A stretch of DNA of 9,632 nt from the NCBI GenBank assembly GCA_937894185.1, contig CALCSA010000259.1, positions 1-9,632 of the forward strand, written 5' to 3'. Both the position numbers and the translations under genes were made by a program. Source of the DNA: an uncultured Clostridia bacterium (lineage in GTDB: Bacteria > Bacillota > Clostridia > Oscillospirales > Ruminococcaceae). The notes below the pieces were generated by a model, which saw only the letters and a list, made by a program, of their open reading frames with translations, was not told the origin of the DNA and ran no database searches. Below are positions 1 through 6,071 of this stretch, piece by piece; position 1 is the first letter of the stretch, and each line of letters opens with the position of its first letter.

Positions 1-836
1 GGGATGTGCAGGGAGCCAAAAATGTAGCGGTGATCTCCGACTTTGCTGCCCAGCGGCTTTTTGGCAATCATGACCCCTTGGGTCAGGAGGTCAAGGTGTA
101 TCAGGACACCATGATCCACACCTTTACGGTGGTGGGGGTGTATGAGCACAACATGTCCGGCTTCCGGGGGATGGCAGCCACCTCCCAGGATGATATTTCC
201 ACCGATATTTACATCCCCCTCAACACCTCTTATTATATCGAGGGGTGGTACCCCACCGGCTATTCCTGGTTTAGTGTGGTGGCCAGAGCAGGAACTGACG
301 CCAAGGTTTTGGCTGACGACATCGCCGCCTACTTTAACCGCTTTTATGAAAACAACATCAACTGGCGGGTTTACGCCTACGCCATGGAGATGTATCTGGA
401 GCAGATGAACACCATGCTGGGAGGGGTCGCCCTGTTTATTGGAGCAGTGGCCGCCATTTCCCTGATTGTGGGTGGCATCGGCGTCATGAACATCATGCTG
501 GTGTCGGTGACCGAGCGCACCCGGGAAATTGGCACCCGCAAGGCTCTGGGAGCCAGAAACAGCGCGATCCGCATGCAGTTTATCGTGGAGGCCATTATCA
601 TCTGCCTCATCGGAGGCATTCTGGGCATTCTGGTGGGAATCGCACTGGGAGCGGTAGGCTCCTCGGTGGTGATTCAAACCATGGGGGAAGGCATGCTGCA
701 AAACGCCTTTTCCATCCCCGTCACAGCCATTGTGGTGGCGGTGGCCTTTTCCATGGTCATCGGAGTCTTTTTTGGATTCTACCCGGCCAACAAAGCAGCC
801 AAGCTGGACCCCATCGACGCCTTGCGTTACGAATAA
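1..836 (+). CDS. MacB/FtsX-type ABC transporter permease, C-terminal part (5' truncated)
   Basis: The reading frame is already open at the left edge (first full codon at position 3), so the N-terminal transmembrane helix and much of the extracytoplasmic domain lie outside the window. The visible part starts in the MacB periplasmic-core-like domain (AVISDFAAQRLFG, then DPLGQ, typical of the family). The FtsX domain follows, with three hydrophobic segments at about residues 139-168, 191-220 and 238-260, counted from the GTG codon at position 6. The motif GGIGVMNIMLVSVTERTREI and the end ANKAAKLDPIDALRYE are diagnostic of MacB/YknZ-like permeases. These act at the cytoplasmic membrane with a separate MacB/LolD-type ATPase and often a membrane-fusion-like partner, exporting peptides, lipoproteins or antimicrobials, or responding to envelope stress. 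The substrate cannot be told from sequence. The ATPase is expected just upstream, outside the window. The gene ends in TAA and is followed by a strong hairpin. Confidence 0.93.
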   Translation, partial: DVQGAKNVAVISDFAAQRLFGNHDPLGQEVKVYQDTMIHTFTVVGVYEHNMSGFRGMAATSQDDISTDIYIPLNTSYYIEGWYPTGYSWFSVVARAGTDAKVLADDIAAYFNRFYENNINWRVYAYAMEMYLEQMNTMLGGVALFIGAVAAISLIVGGIGVMNIMLVSVTERTREIGTRKALGARNSAIRMQFIVEAIIICLIGGILGILVGIALGAVGSSVVIQTMGEGMLQNAFSIPVTAIVVAVAFSMVIGVFFGFYPANKAAKLDPIDALRYE

Positions 837-860
837 ACCCATTCCCTAATTTCCCCAATC

Positions 861-901
861 CAAAGCCCCGGCCTCTCCTTTTGGAAGAAGCCGGGGCTTT
901 G
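861..901. terminator. GC-rich terminator hairpin between permease and convergent micropeptide gene
   Basis: A perfect 12-bp inverted repeat, CAAAGCCCCGGC (861-872) with GCCGGGGCTTTG (890-901), encloses a 17-nt loop. It begins 25 nt after the permease stop codon. The 3' arm ends in TTTG with no long U tract on the plus strand. On the minus strand the matching run is also only three T residues. Since the next gene is convergent, the hairpin may serve both transcripts as a bidirectional terminator. The pairing is directly visible; the terminator role is inferred. Confidence 0.75.
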
Positions 902-960
902 GCGTGTGCCTATTTGCTTATGTACTGGCTCATGAAATCCAGCAGGCGAAAGGTTAGCCT

Positions 961-1092
961 TTAGCAACCGCAGCCATCGAACGAGTTGCCGCAACCGCAG
1001 CCGCAGCCGCTGTTGCCAAAGTTGTTTCCGCAGCAGAAGCACAGCAGGAGAATAATGATAATGATCCAACAGCAATTGTTGTTACCGAACAT
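961..1092 (-). CDS. 43-residue Cys-rich small hydrophobic protein
   Basis: Reading the minus strand from ATG at 1092 gives a 43-residue peptide ending in TAA at 961. It begins MFGNNNCCW, continues with a hydrophobic run IIIIILLL (residues 10-17), then CFCCG. The tail is Gly/Cys/Asn-rich with GCGCGCG and GCGC spacing. Ten of 43 residues are cysteine (7, 8, 18, 20, 21, 30, 32, 34, 41, 43). An AAAGGAGG ribosome binding site (minus strand 1108-1101) sits 8 nt before the ATG, as strong as those of the ribosomal genes here. This supports real translation despite the size. Short Cys/Gly-rich peptides with one hydrophobic stretch are recurrent in Clostridia, and some databases give them 'high-cysteine' or spore-coat-like names. 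I do not know a proven function. The hydrophobic run could insert in a membrane; the cysteines could bind metal or cross-link. The gene converges on the permease and is divergent from clpC. Confidence 0.8.
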   Translation of the reverse strand: MFGNNNCCWIIIIILLLCFCCGNNFGNSGCGCGCGNSFDGCGC

Positions 1093-1121
1093 GTAAGCTC
1101 CTCCTTTAATTGGATTCACCC

Positions 1122-1150
1122 CATACTATGCTTTCGAGAGAAATAGGGTT
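1122..1150 (-). promoter_or_regulatory. Possible promoter of the Cys-rich small gene (sigma-K-like or weak sigma-A)
   Basis: On the minus strand AACC (1150-1147) is followed after exactly 16 nt by CATAGTATG (1130-1122). This resembles the mother-cell sigma-K pattern mACm-N16-CATAnnnTA, mismatching only at the final base. The same stretch can be read as a weak sigma-A promoter, TTGTAA-N18-CATAGT, so the sigma class is not settled. Either reading places the transcript start a short distance before the AAAGGAGG site. The match is visible; the use is inferred. Confidence 0.35.
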
Positions 1151-1181
1151 ACAAATAAAAAAATAGAAACTCCTCTTTTTG

Positions 1182-1194
1182 CCGTAAAATACGG
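1182..1194. repeat. Short inverted repeat CCGTA-AAA-TACGG in the clpC upstream region
   Basis: A perfect 5-bp inverted repeat with a 3-nt centre lies in the 262-bp stretch between the divergent small gene and clpC. It could be a small operator or a weak hairpin, or chance. It does not match the CIRCE element, and no tandem CtsR heptads are present in this stretch. I found no convincing -35/-10 pair for clpC. The best -10-like sequence is TATAGT at 1306-1311, without a recognisable -35. Confidence 0.25.
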
Positions 1195-1354
1195 AATAAC
1201 CTTCCTTTCCCCCGTCAAAGCTGTTAGTAGCAGAACAGGCATCGGATTTTTGGGAATAGCAGCATCCAAATTTTTCGGCCCATAAGGACTGGCCGCTTCT
1301 GCATATATAGTAATGACGGGCCTGTTTTTGGTCCCTGGCGAAAGGATTGATTAC

Positions 1355-3808
1355 ATGTTTCGTTTCAGCGGGTTTACTCAAAAAGCCAACAATGCCATCA
1401 ACACGGCAATTGCTCAGGCGGGCTCTTTGGGCCACACGTATGTTGGCAGCGAGCATTTGATTTTGGGAATGCTGGATGAGGGCAGCGGTGTGGCTTATAC
1501 CGTGCTGACCCAGAAAAACATCACCTTTGAAGGGTACCGGGGACAGATTGTCCAAAGTGTGGGGCGGGGGGCAAAGACCAACCTGACTCCCGAGGATTTT
1601 ACGCCCCGGTGTAAAAAGGTGCTGGAAATGAGCATCATCAAGGCCAGAATGATGGGTCAGAGCTATGTGGGCACCGAGCACATTCTCATGGTGATTGCCA
1701 AAGAGCCGGACAGCTACGGCGTCAAGCTGCTGCGGGAACTGGGGGCGGTCCCCGATGTTTTGGTCAACAGCATGCTGGAATCCCTTTCCTCCGAGTTGGG
1801 AGAAGGGGCGGCAGGGGAAAAATTCCGCAAGCCTCTTTCCCGTCGCAGTGAGCCCGGAGGTTCCACCCAAACTCTGGACCGGTACAGCCGGGACCTGACC
1901 GCCATGGCCCGGATGGGCCGTCTGGACCCGGTGATCGGACGGGACAAAGAGGTGCAGCGCCTCATTCAGATTCTTTCCCGCCGCACCAAGAACAACCCCT
2001 GTCTGGTGGGGGAGGCCGGGGTGGGAAAAACCGCCGTGGTAGAGGGGCTGGCCCAAAAGATCGTCCTCTGCGAGGTGCCCGAGACCCTGCGGGATAAGCG
2101 GCTAGTGACGCTGGACATCACCTCCATGGTGGCGGGGGCCAAGTATCGGGGCGACTTTGAGGACCGGATCAAAAACACCTTGGAAGAAGTCATCCAAAGC
2201 CGGGATGTGATCCTTTTTATCGACGAGCTCCACACCATCATCGGGGCGGGAGCGGCGGAAGGAGCCATCGACGCCGCCAACATCCTCAAGCCTCAGCTGG
2301 CCCGGGGAGAGCTGCAGCTCATTGGGGCCACCACCATCAATGAATACCGCAAACACATCGAGAAGGATTCCGCCTTGGAGCGACGCTTCCAGAGCATTGT
2401 GGTGGAGGAGCCCACCGAAGATGAGGCCATTGAAATTTTGCGGGGGCTGCGCAGCCGCTACGAGGAGCATCACCGGCTGGTCATCTCCGACGACGCTCTC
2501 ATCGCCGCCGTCACCCTTTCCTCCAAGTATATTCCCGACCGCTACCTGCCCGACAAGGCCATTGACCTCATTGACGAGGCGGCCTCCCGGGTGAGGCTTC
2601 AGATTTTCTCCGCTCCTCAGGACCTAAGCGAGCTTGAGAGCCGCCTGATGCAGTATAAAGAAGAAAAGCGGGAGGCCATCAACAGTCAGGATTTTGAACT
2701 GGCCAGCGACATCCGGGACCGGGAGCGGATGCTCAAGGGGCGGATTGCCGAGCTGCGGGGAGGCTGGACCTCCGATGGAGCCTACACCCAGGAAAAGGTG
2801 GGGCGGGAGGACATTGCCCAGCTGATCGCCGACATCACCGGCATCGAGGTGGCCGCCCTGACCCAAGAGCAGAGCAAGCGGCTCATTAATCTGGAGGAGA
2901 GCCTGCGGGAACGGATTGTGGGGCAGGATCAGGCGGTGACCGCCGTGGCGGGAGCCATCCGGCGCAGCAAGGTGGGCCTCAAGGACCCCCAACGGCCCAT
3001 TGGTTCTTTTATCTTTTTAGGTCCTACCGGCGTGGGAAAAACCGAGCTCTGTCTGGCTCTGGCCGAGACACTCTTTTCCAAGAAGGACGCCCTCATCCGG
3101 CTGGATATGAGCGAATATATGGAAAAGCATACGGTGGCCAAGCTGATTGGCTCTCCCCCCGGTTACGTGGGCTACGACGATGGGGGTCAACTCACCGAAA
3201 AGGTCCGGCGCAGACCCTATGGCGTGGTTCTCTTTGACGAAATTGAAAAAGCCCACCCCGACGTCTTCAACATCCTCCTGCAAATTCTGGAGGACGGCAT
3301 CCTCACCGACTCCCAAGGGCGGAGCGTCAGTTTTAAAAATTCCGTCATCATCATGACCTCCAACGTGGGGGCCCGGCACATCACCGAGCAGCGGCAGCTG
3401 GGCTTTTCCGGCAGCCTTACCGAGGACCAGAGCTCTCAGGAGATGAAAAAAGAGGTGATGGGTGAGCTCAAGCACCTTTTTAAACCGGAGTTCCTCAACC
3501 GGGTAGACGAGATCATCGTCTTTGACAAGCTGGGCCGGGAAGAAATCCGCCAGATTGCTCAAAAGATGTTTCGGCAGCTGGCTCTCAAGGCTCTGGATAT
3601 GGGAATCCAGCTGGAGTTTACCGACTTGGCCGTGGATAAGATCTCCGAGGTGGGGTTTGACATCATCTACGGTGCCCGGCCTCTGCGCCGGGCGGTGCAG
3701 CAAAAAATCGAGGATAAACTGGCTGATTCCATCCTCCAAGGCCATGTCCTGCCGGGAGAAGCCCTTCTCTGTGACTATCAGGAGGACTTTGTTTTCGTCA
3801 AAGTATAG
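1355..3808 (+). CDS. clpC: ATP-dependent Clp protease ATP-binding subunit ClpC
   Basis: This 817-residue HSP100/Clp AAA+ unfoldase is close to the usual ClpC length (about 810-820). I chose ATG 1355 because AAAGGA lies 8 nt before it and MFRFSGFTQKA fits the family start; the in-frame ATG at 1313 has no ribosome binding site. Two N-terminal Clp repeats are visible (YVGSEHLILGML at 29-40, YVGTEHI at 104-110). The D1 ATPase has Walker A GEAGVGKT (219-226), pore loop KYRG (263-266) and Walker B ILFIDE (286-291). The middle domain contains a UVR-like coiled segment (about 427-468). The D2 ATPase has Walker A GPTGVGKT (556-563), pore loop GYVG (603-606), Walker B VVLFDE (624-629) and sensor-2 GARPLRR (773-779). 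LGF at 682-684 sits where the ClpP-docking loop is expected, so it probably feeds unfolded proteins into cytosolic ClpP. All catalytic motifs look intact. The gene is monocistronic and lacks ctsR-mcsA-mcsB neighbours. Confidence 0.97.
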   Translation: MFRFSGFTQKANNAINTAIAQAGSLGHTYVGSEHLILGMLDEGSGVAYTVLTQKNITFEGYRGQIVQSVGRGAKTNLTPEDFTPRCKKVLEMSIIKARMMGQSYVGTEHILMVIAKEPDSYGVKLLRELGAVPDVLVNSMLESLSSELGEGAAGEKFRKPLSRRSEPGGSTQTLDRYSRDLTAMARMGRLDPVIGRDKEVQRLIQILSRRTKNNPCLVGEAGVGKTAVVEGLAQKIVLCEVPETLRDKRLVTLDITSMVAGAKYRGDFEDRIKNTLEEVIQSRDVILFIDELHTIIGAGAAEGAIDAANILKPQLARGELQLIGATTINEYRKHIEKDSALERRFQSIVVEEPTEDEAIEILRGLRSRYEEHHRLVISDDALIAAVTLSSKYIPDRYLPDKAIDLIDEAASRVRLQIFSAPQDLSELESRLMQYKEEKREAINSQDFELASDIRDRERMLKGRIAELRGGWTSDGAYTQEKVGREDIAQLIADITGIEVAALTQEQSKRLINLEESLRERIVGQDQAVTAVAGAIRRSKVGLKDPQRPIGSFIFLGPTGVGKTELCLALAETLFSKKDALIRLDMSEYMEKHTVAKLIGSPPGYVGYDDGGQLTEKVRRRPYGVVLFDEIEKAHPDVFNILLQILEDGILTDSQGRSVSFKNSVIIMTSNVGARHITEQRQLGFSGSLTEDQSSQEMKKEVMGELKHLFKPEFLNRVDEIIVFDKLGREEIRQIAQKMFRQLALKALDMGIQLEFTDLAVDKISEVGFDIIYGARPLRRAVQQKIEDKLADSILQGHVLPGEALLCDYQEDFVFVKV

Positions 3809-3825
3809 TTTAATAGAAGCATCGC

Positions 3826-3863
3826 CGCCCCGGGCATTGGCTTAACTGCCGATGTCCGGGGCG
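3826..3863 (+). terminator. Strong hairpin after clpC
   Basis: A 16-bp stem, CGCCCCGGGCATTGGC (3826-3841) with GCCGATGTCCGGGGCG (3848-3863), has two G-U wobbles and a 6-nt loop. It starts 17 nt after the clpC stop. No U tract follows directly, so it may stop or slow polymerase, or protect the 3' end. An overlapping alternative pairing, GCATTGGCTT (3834-3843) with AAGCCCAATGC (3864-3874) with one bulge, ends one base before the P1 -35 box. Confidence 0.65.
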
Positions 3864-3875
3864 AAGCCCAATGCT

Positions 3876-3904
3876 TTGTCACAACTGGACGGTTGGCCTA
3901 TAAT
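3876..3904 (+). promoter_or_regulatory. Near-consensus sigma-A promoter P1 in the clpC-rpsJ gap
   Basis: TTGTCA (3876-3881, 5 of 6 to TTGACA) is separated by exactly 17 nt from TATAAT (3899-3904, perfect). The predicted start is near 3911, about 500 nt before rpsJ. It lies directly after the clpC hairpin and directly before the folded RNA region at 3927-4061. It may drive that RNA, or add a long leader to the S10 operon. Confidence 0.75.
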
Positions 3905-3926
3905 AAGCTATACTATTAAAGTAAGA

Positions 3927-4061
3927 CCCGCGAATTGGACCGAAAAGAAGCCTGTTTGCCTATGATAGGCGCCCTTGCCCGGTGACCCTTATTATCTATA
4001 ATAAGGTGTGGCGGTATATTTTTGTCGGGAAAGGGCACTTTCTAAACAGTAGAGTAGCGGG
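3927..4061 (+). ncRNA. Candidate structured RNA (unknown family) downstream of P1
   Basis: Nested helices can be drawn by hand. A: CCCGC (3927-3931) with GCGGG (4057-4061). B: CTGTTT (3952-3957) with AAACAG (4044-4049). H1: hairpin GCCTA-TGA-TAGGC (3958-3970). C: GCCCTT-G-CCCG (3971-3981) with CGGG-A-AAGGGC (4026-4036), ten Watson-Crick pairs around one G/A mismatch. D: CCTTATTA (3987-3994) with TAATAAGG (3999-4006), capped by TCTA. B, H1 and C abut without a single unpaired base on the 5' side, giving a neat three-way junction. A large internal loop (3932-3951 against 4050-4056) separates A from B. No open frame of useful length with a ribosome binding site is present. I do not recognise the family. 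A 6S-like RNA, a riboswitch-like element or a long S10 leader domain are all possible. No clear terminator follows, so the 3' end is uncertain. Confidence 0.45.
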
Positions 4062-4098
4062 GCCGCAAAAAGAAATATCATAAATTTTAAAAAAGGTA

Positions 4099-4127
4099 TT
4101 GCAAACAGTCGGCTTATTTGCTATTAT
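4099..4127 (+). promoter_or_regulatory. S10 operon promoter P2 (extended -10)
   Basis: TTGCAA (4099-4104) is followed after 17 nt by TATTAT (4122-4127), preceded by TGC (4119-4121), which makes an extended -10. It lies downstream of an A/T-rich tract (4075-4096) that could act as an UP-like element. The predicted start is near 4134, giving a leader of about 280 nt before rpsJ. This is the most likely main promoter of the ribosomal operon. Confidence 0.75.
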
Positions 4128-4133
4128 ATCTTA

Positions 4134-4412
4134 GCGTGACTGCACGAGATATGCGTTGAAGCGGGAGGTTGCCGCATTTTGCGGGTGAAATTTCCGTGGA
4201 GTATGTCCGATTTTAAACCGGGCGACTTTTCTGACCGGACGTGGGAAAGCGGTATGTTATGCCGTAAGGGAGCGTTTCAGTGATAAAAGGCGACGATGAT
4301 CCGGACAAACCAGTTTGGTGAGGCCGGATTTTTCCATGCCAAAGTATGAAACACCCGGTAACGTGTGCGGGAAGAAAATCTCTCGCCAGTAAAGAACTAG
4401 GAGGCGAAGAAA
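4134..4412 (+). promoter_or_regulatory. Structured 5' leader of the S10 operon
   Basis: The leader contains a small hairpin CCGCA-TTT-TGCGG (4172-4184). Next is a two-tier helix: TTTCC (4191-4195) with GGAAA (4244-4248), enclosing ATGTCCG (4203-4209) with CGGACGT (4236-4242, one wobble). A hairpin CGGTAT-GTT-ATGCCG (4250-4264) follows, then a terminator-like stem at 4299-4333, listed separately. The rest (4334-4398) leads to AGGAGG at 4399-4404. No upstream ORF with a ribosome binding site was seen. Leaders of r-protein operons commonly bind one of the operon's own products. The L4-binding S10 leader is established in gammaproteobacteria, and I see no clear copy of it here. The structures are visible; the control role is inferred. 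Confidence 0.5.
4299..4333 (+). terminator. Possible intrinsic terminator (attenuator) in the S10 leader
   Basis: ATCCGG (4299-4304) pairs with CCGGAT (4324-4329). An inner stem ACCA (4309-4312) with TGGT (4316-4319) has a GTT loop. A run of five T (4329-4333) follows. TGTCCG (4204-4209) upstream is perfectly complementary to CGGACA (4302-4307), so an alternative fold would take away the terminator's 5' arm. It lies about 80 nt before rpsJ. The stem is modest and the U tract short, so termination would be partial at best. Confidence 0.45.
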
Positions 4413-4724
4413 GTGGCAGTCAAGGAAAAACTCAGAATCAAGCTCAGAGGTTACGACGCAAAGCTGGTGGACGCGTCCGCGCAGAAAATTGTCGAAACCG
4501 CAAAGCGGACCGGCGCCGATGTCAGCGGCCCCATTCCGCTGCCCACCAAGAAGGAAATCGTCACCGTTCTGCGGGCGGTCCACAAGTACAAGGACAGCCG
4601 GGAGCAGTTTGAGATGCGCACCCACAAGCGGCTCATCGACATTCTGCGCCCTTCCAGCAAGACGGTAGAGGCCCTGCAAACCCTAGAGCTCCCTGCCGGT
4701 GTGGAAGTAGAGATCAAACTGTAA
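4413..4724 (+). CDS. rpsJ: 30S ribosomal protein S10
   Basis: The 103-residue protein is of standard S10 length. It shows family hallmarks: KLRIKLRGYD near the N-terminus, GPIPLPTKKE (40-49) in the loop that reaches into the 30S head, and HKRLIDILRPSSKTVEAL (71-88). S10 assembles late into the small-subunit head. Its NusB-binding partner role in transcription antitermination is well established in E. coli. The start is GTG at 4413, giving (M)AVKEKL, with AGGAGG (4399-4404) 8 nt before it. It is the first gene of the operon and follows a long structured leader with two candidate promoters. A 71-nt spacer with a hairpin separates it from rplC. Confidence 0.98.
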   Translation: MAVKEKLRIKLRGYDAKLVDASAQKIVETAKRTGADVSGPIPLPTKKEIVTVLRAVHKYKDSREQFEMRTHKRLIDILRPSSKTVEALQTLELPAGVEVEIKL

Positions 4725-4745
4725 ACAGCCACACGGCAAGGTCAT

Positions 4746-4768
4746 GTTGGCCGAAAGAAACGGTCAAC
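4746..4768 (+). other. Hairpin in the rpsJ-rplC spacer
   Basis: GTTGGCCG (4746-4753) pairs with CGGTCAAC (4761-4768): 8 bp with one G-U wobble and a 7-nt A-rich loop. It ends 12 nt before the rplC AAGGAGG site (4781-4787). No U tract follows, so it is more likely an RNA-stability, processing or translation-control element than a terminator. It could also be chance. Confidence 0.4.
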
Positions 4769-4795
4769 CAATAACCTTTGAAGGAGGAAAACCCT

Positions 4796-5431
4796 GTGAA
4801 AAAAGCAATCCTCGGCACTAAAGTAGGTATGACTCAGATCTTTGACGAAAACGGCAAAGTCATCCCGGTCACCGTGGTTCAGGCCGGCCCCTGCGTCGTC
4901 GTCCAGAAGAAAACAATCGAAAACGACGGTTACGAAGCCGTGCAGATCGGTTATGGCGACATCGCGGACAAAAACGCAAGCAAACCCCGGAAAGGCCACT
5001 TTGCCAAGAACGACCTGCCGGTGAAACGTCACCTGCGGGAATTCAAACTGGAAGCCTGCGCCGCTGTCAATGTAGGCGACGTCCTCAAGCCCGACATCTT
5101 TGAGGTGGGCGATGTGGTAGACGTTTGCGGCACTTCCAAAGGCAAGGGATTTGCCGGTAGCGTCAAGCGCCACGGCACCCGGATGCAAAAGCGTTCCCAC
5201 GGTGGCGGCCCCGTTCATCGTCATCCCGGCTCTCTCGGCTCCAGCGCTACCCCCGGCCGCGTGATGAAGGGAAAGAAGCTGCCCGGACATATGGGCGCCG
5301 AACGAGTGACCATACAGAATCTTGACGTGGTCAAGATTGATGCAGAAAACAACCTGATCGCGTTGCGCGGTGCCATTCCCGGCCCTAAAGGGGGCCTTGT
5401 GGCGATTACCAGCAGCGTGAAGAAGGCGTAA
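4796..5431 (+). CDS. rplC: 50S ribosomal protein L3
   Basis: The 211-residue protein opens with the classical KKAILGTKVGMTQIFDENG. I set the start at GTG 4796 because AAGGAGG (4781-4787) lies 8 nt before it and the family begins here; an ATG at 4778 would overlap the ribosome binding site. The long internal extension that reaches towards the peptidyl transferase centre is visible at about residues 118-165, with KGKGFAGSVKRHG, RSHGGGPVHRHPGS and GRVMKGKKLPGHMG. L3 is one of the first proteins to bind 23S rRNA and helps nucleate 50S assembly. rplD follows after 16 nt. No odd residues were noticed. Like rpsJ, it uses GTG as start, whereas the later genes use ATG. Confidence 0.98.
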   Translation: MKKAILGTKVGMTQIFDENGKVIPVTVVQAGPCVVVQKKTIENDGYEAVQIGYGDIADKNASKPRKGHFAKNDLPVKRHLREFKLEACAAVNVGDVLKPDIFEVGDVVDVCGTSKGKGFAGSVKRHGTRMQKRSHGGGPVHRHPGSLGSSATPGRVMKGKKLPGHMGAERVTIQNLDVVKIDAENNLIALRGAIPGPKGGLVAITSSVKKA

Positions 5432-5447
5432 GGGAGGAGGAAACACA

Positions 5448-6071
5448 ATGCCGAAGGTAACTGTTTACGATATGGCCGGCGCCAGTGTAGGCGAAATCGA
5501 GCTTGCCGACTCCGTATTCGCAGTCAAGCCCAACAAGGCCATTATGCACGCAGCCGTTGTGAACTACCTCGCCAACCAGCGCCAGGGCACACAGTCCACC
5601 CTCACCCGGGCAGAAGTCCGCGGTGGCGGCCGCAAGCCGTGGAGGCAGAAGGGCACAGGCCACGCTCGTCAGGGTTCCACCCGCTCGCCCCAGTGGCGGC
5701 ACGGCGGAATTGCTTTTGGCCCCAAGCCCAGAAGCTACCGCTTTACCCTTAACAAAAAGGTGCGGCGTATCGCCATGAAAAGCGCCTTCTCGGCCAAGGT
5801 TCTGGAAGGCAGCATGATTGTGGTAGATAACATTTCCATGGACGAGTTCAAAACCAAGACCATGGTAAAAATGCTGGAAAGCCTGGGTGCGGATAAAAAG
5901 GCTCTCATTGTTACCCCCGAGGCCAACCAGATGGTAGTCCGCAGTGCCAGAAACATCCCCGGCGTCAAAACCGCAGCGGTCAACACCCTCAATGTCTACG
6001 ACATCCTTGGCTGCGATAAGTTTATCATCGCGCGGGAAGCCGTCAACAAGCTCACGGAGGTGTACGCATAA
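5448..6071 (+). CDS. rplD: 50S ribosomal protein L4
   Basis: The 207-residue protein has the normal length. The globular domain is interrupted by the long loop lining the exit tunnel, seen at about residues 58-95 with RGGGRKPWRQKGTGHARQG and WRHGGIAFGPKPR. This loop is where macrolide-resistance changes occur in other species; the GRKPWRQKGTG core looks wild-type. The C-terminal part (FSAKVLEGSMIVVDN onward) matches the Rossmann-like fold of L4. A GGGAGGAGG ribosome binding site follows directly after the rplC stop. In gammaproteobacteria L4 also represses its own operon. Whether that happens here cannot be told. The stop codon overlaps the start of rplW (TAATG). Confidence 0.98.
   Translation: MPKVTVYDMAGASVGEIELADSVFAVKPNKAIMHAAVVNYLANQRQGTQSTLTRAEVRGGGRKPWRQKGTGHARQGSTRSPQWRHGGIAFGPKPRSYRFTLNKKVRRIAMKSAFSAKVLEGSMIVVDNISMDEFKTKTMVKMLESLGADKKALIVTPEANQMVVRSARNIPGVKTAAVNTLNVYDILGCDKFIIAREAVNKLTEVYA

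Noticed and set aside
1213..1220. CGTCAAAG as a possible CtsR half-site upstream of clpC
   Set aside because: CtsR operators are tandem heptads GGTCAAA-N3-GGTCAAA. The second heptad is missing, so one partial match is chance-level.
1313..1354. In-frame upstream ATG as the clpC start
   Set aside because: There is no ribosome binding site before it. The 14 extra residues do not fit the ClpC N-terminus, and ATG 1355 has AAAGGA at good spacing.
1106..2056. A 316-codon open frame on the minus strand overlapping the clpC start
   Set aside because: It is antisense to the conserved ClpC N-domain, has no family resemblance and runs through the intergenic region. I treat it as a shadow.
3963..3986. 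Seven-codon ATG frame inside the clpC-rpsJ gap as a leader peptide
   Set aside because: There is no ribosome binding site and it sits within hairpin H1 and helix C of the structured RNA.
4134..4412. E. coli-type L4-binding S10 leader
   Set aside because: I see no convincing match to the enterobacterial HD/HE hairpins. Gammaproteobacterial L4 control cannot be transferred to this leader without evidence.
4778..4795. In-frame ATG at 4778 as the rplC start
   Set aside because: It would translate through the AAGGAGG site of GTG 4796 and add six residues not found in L3.
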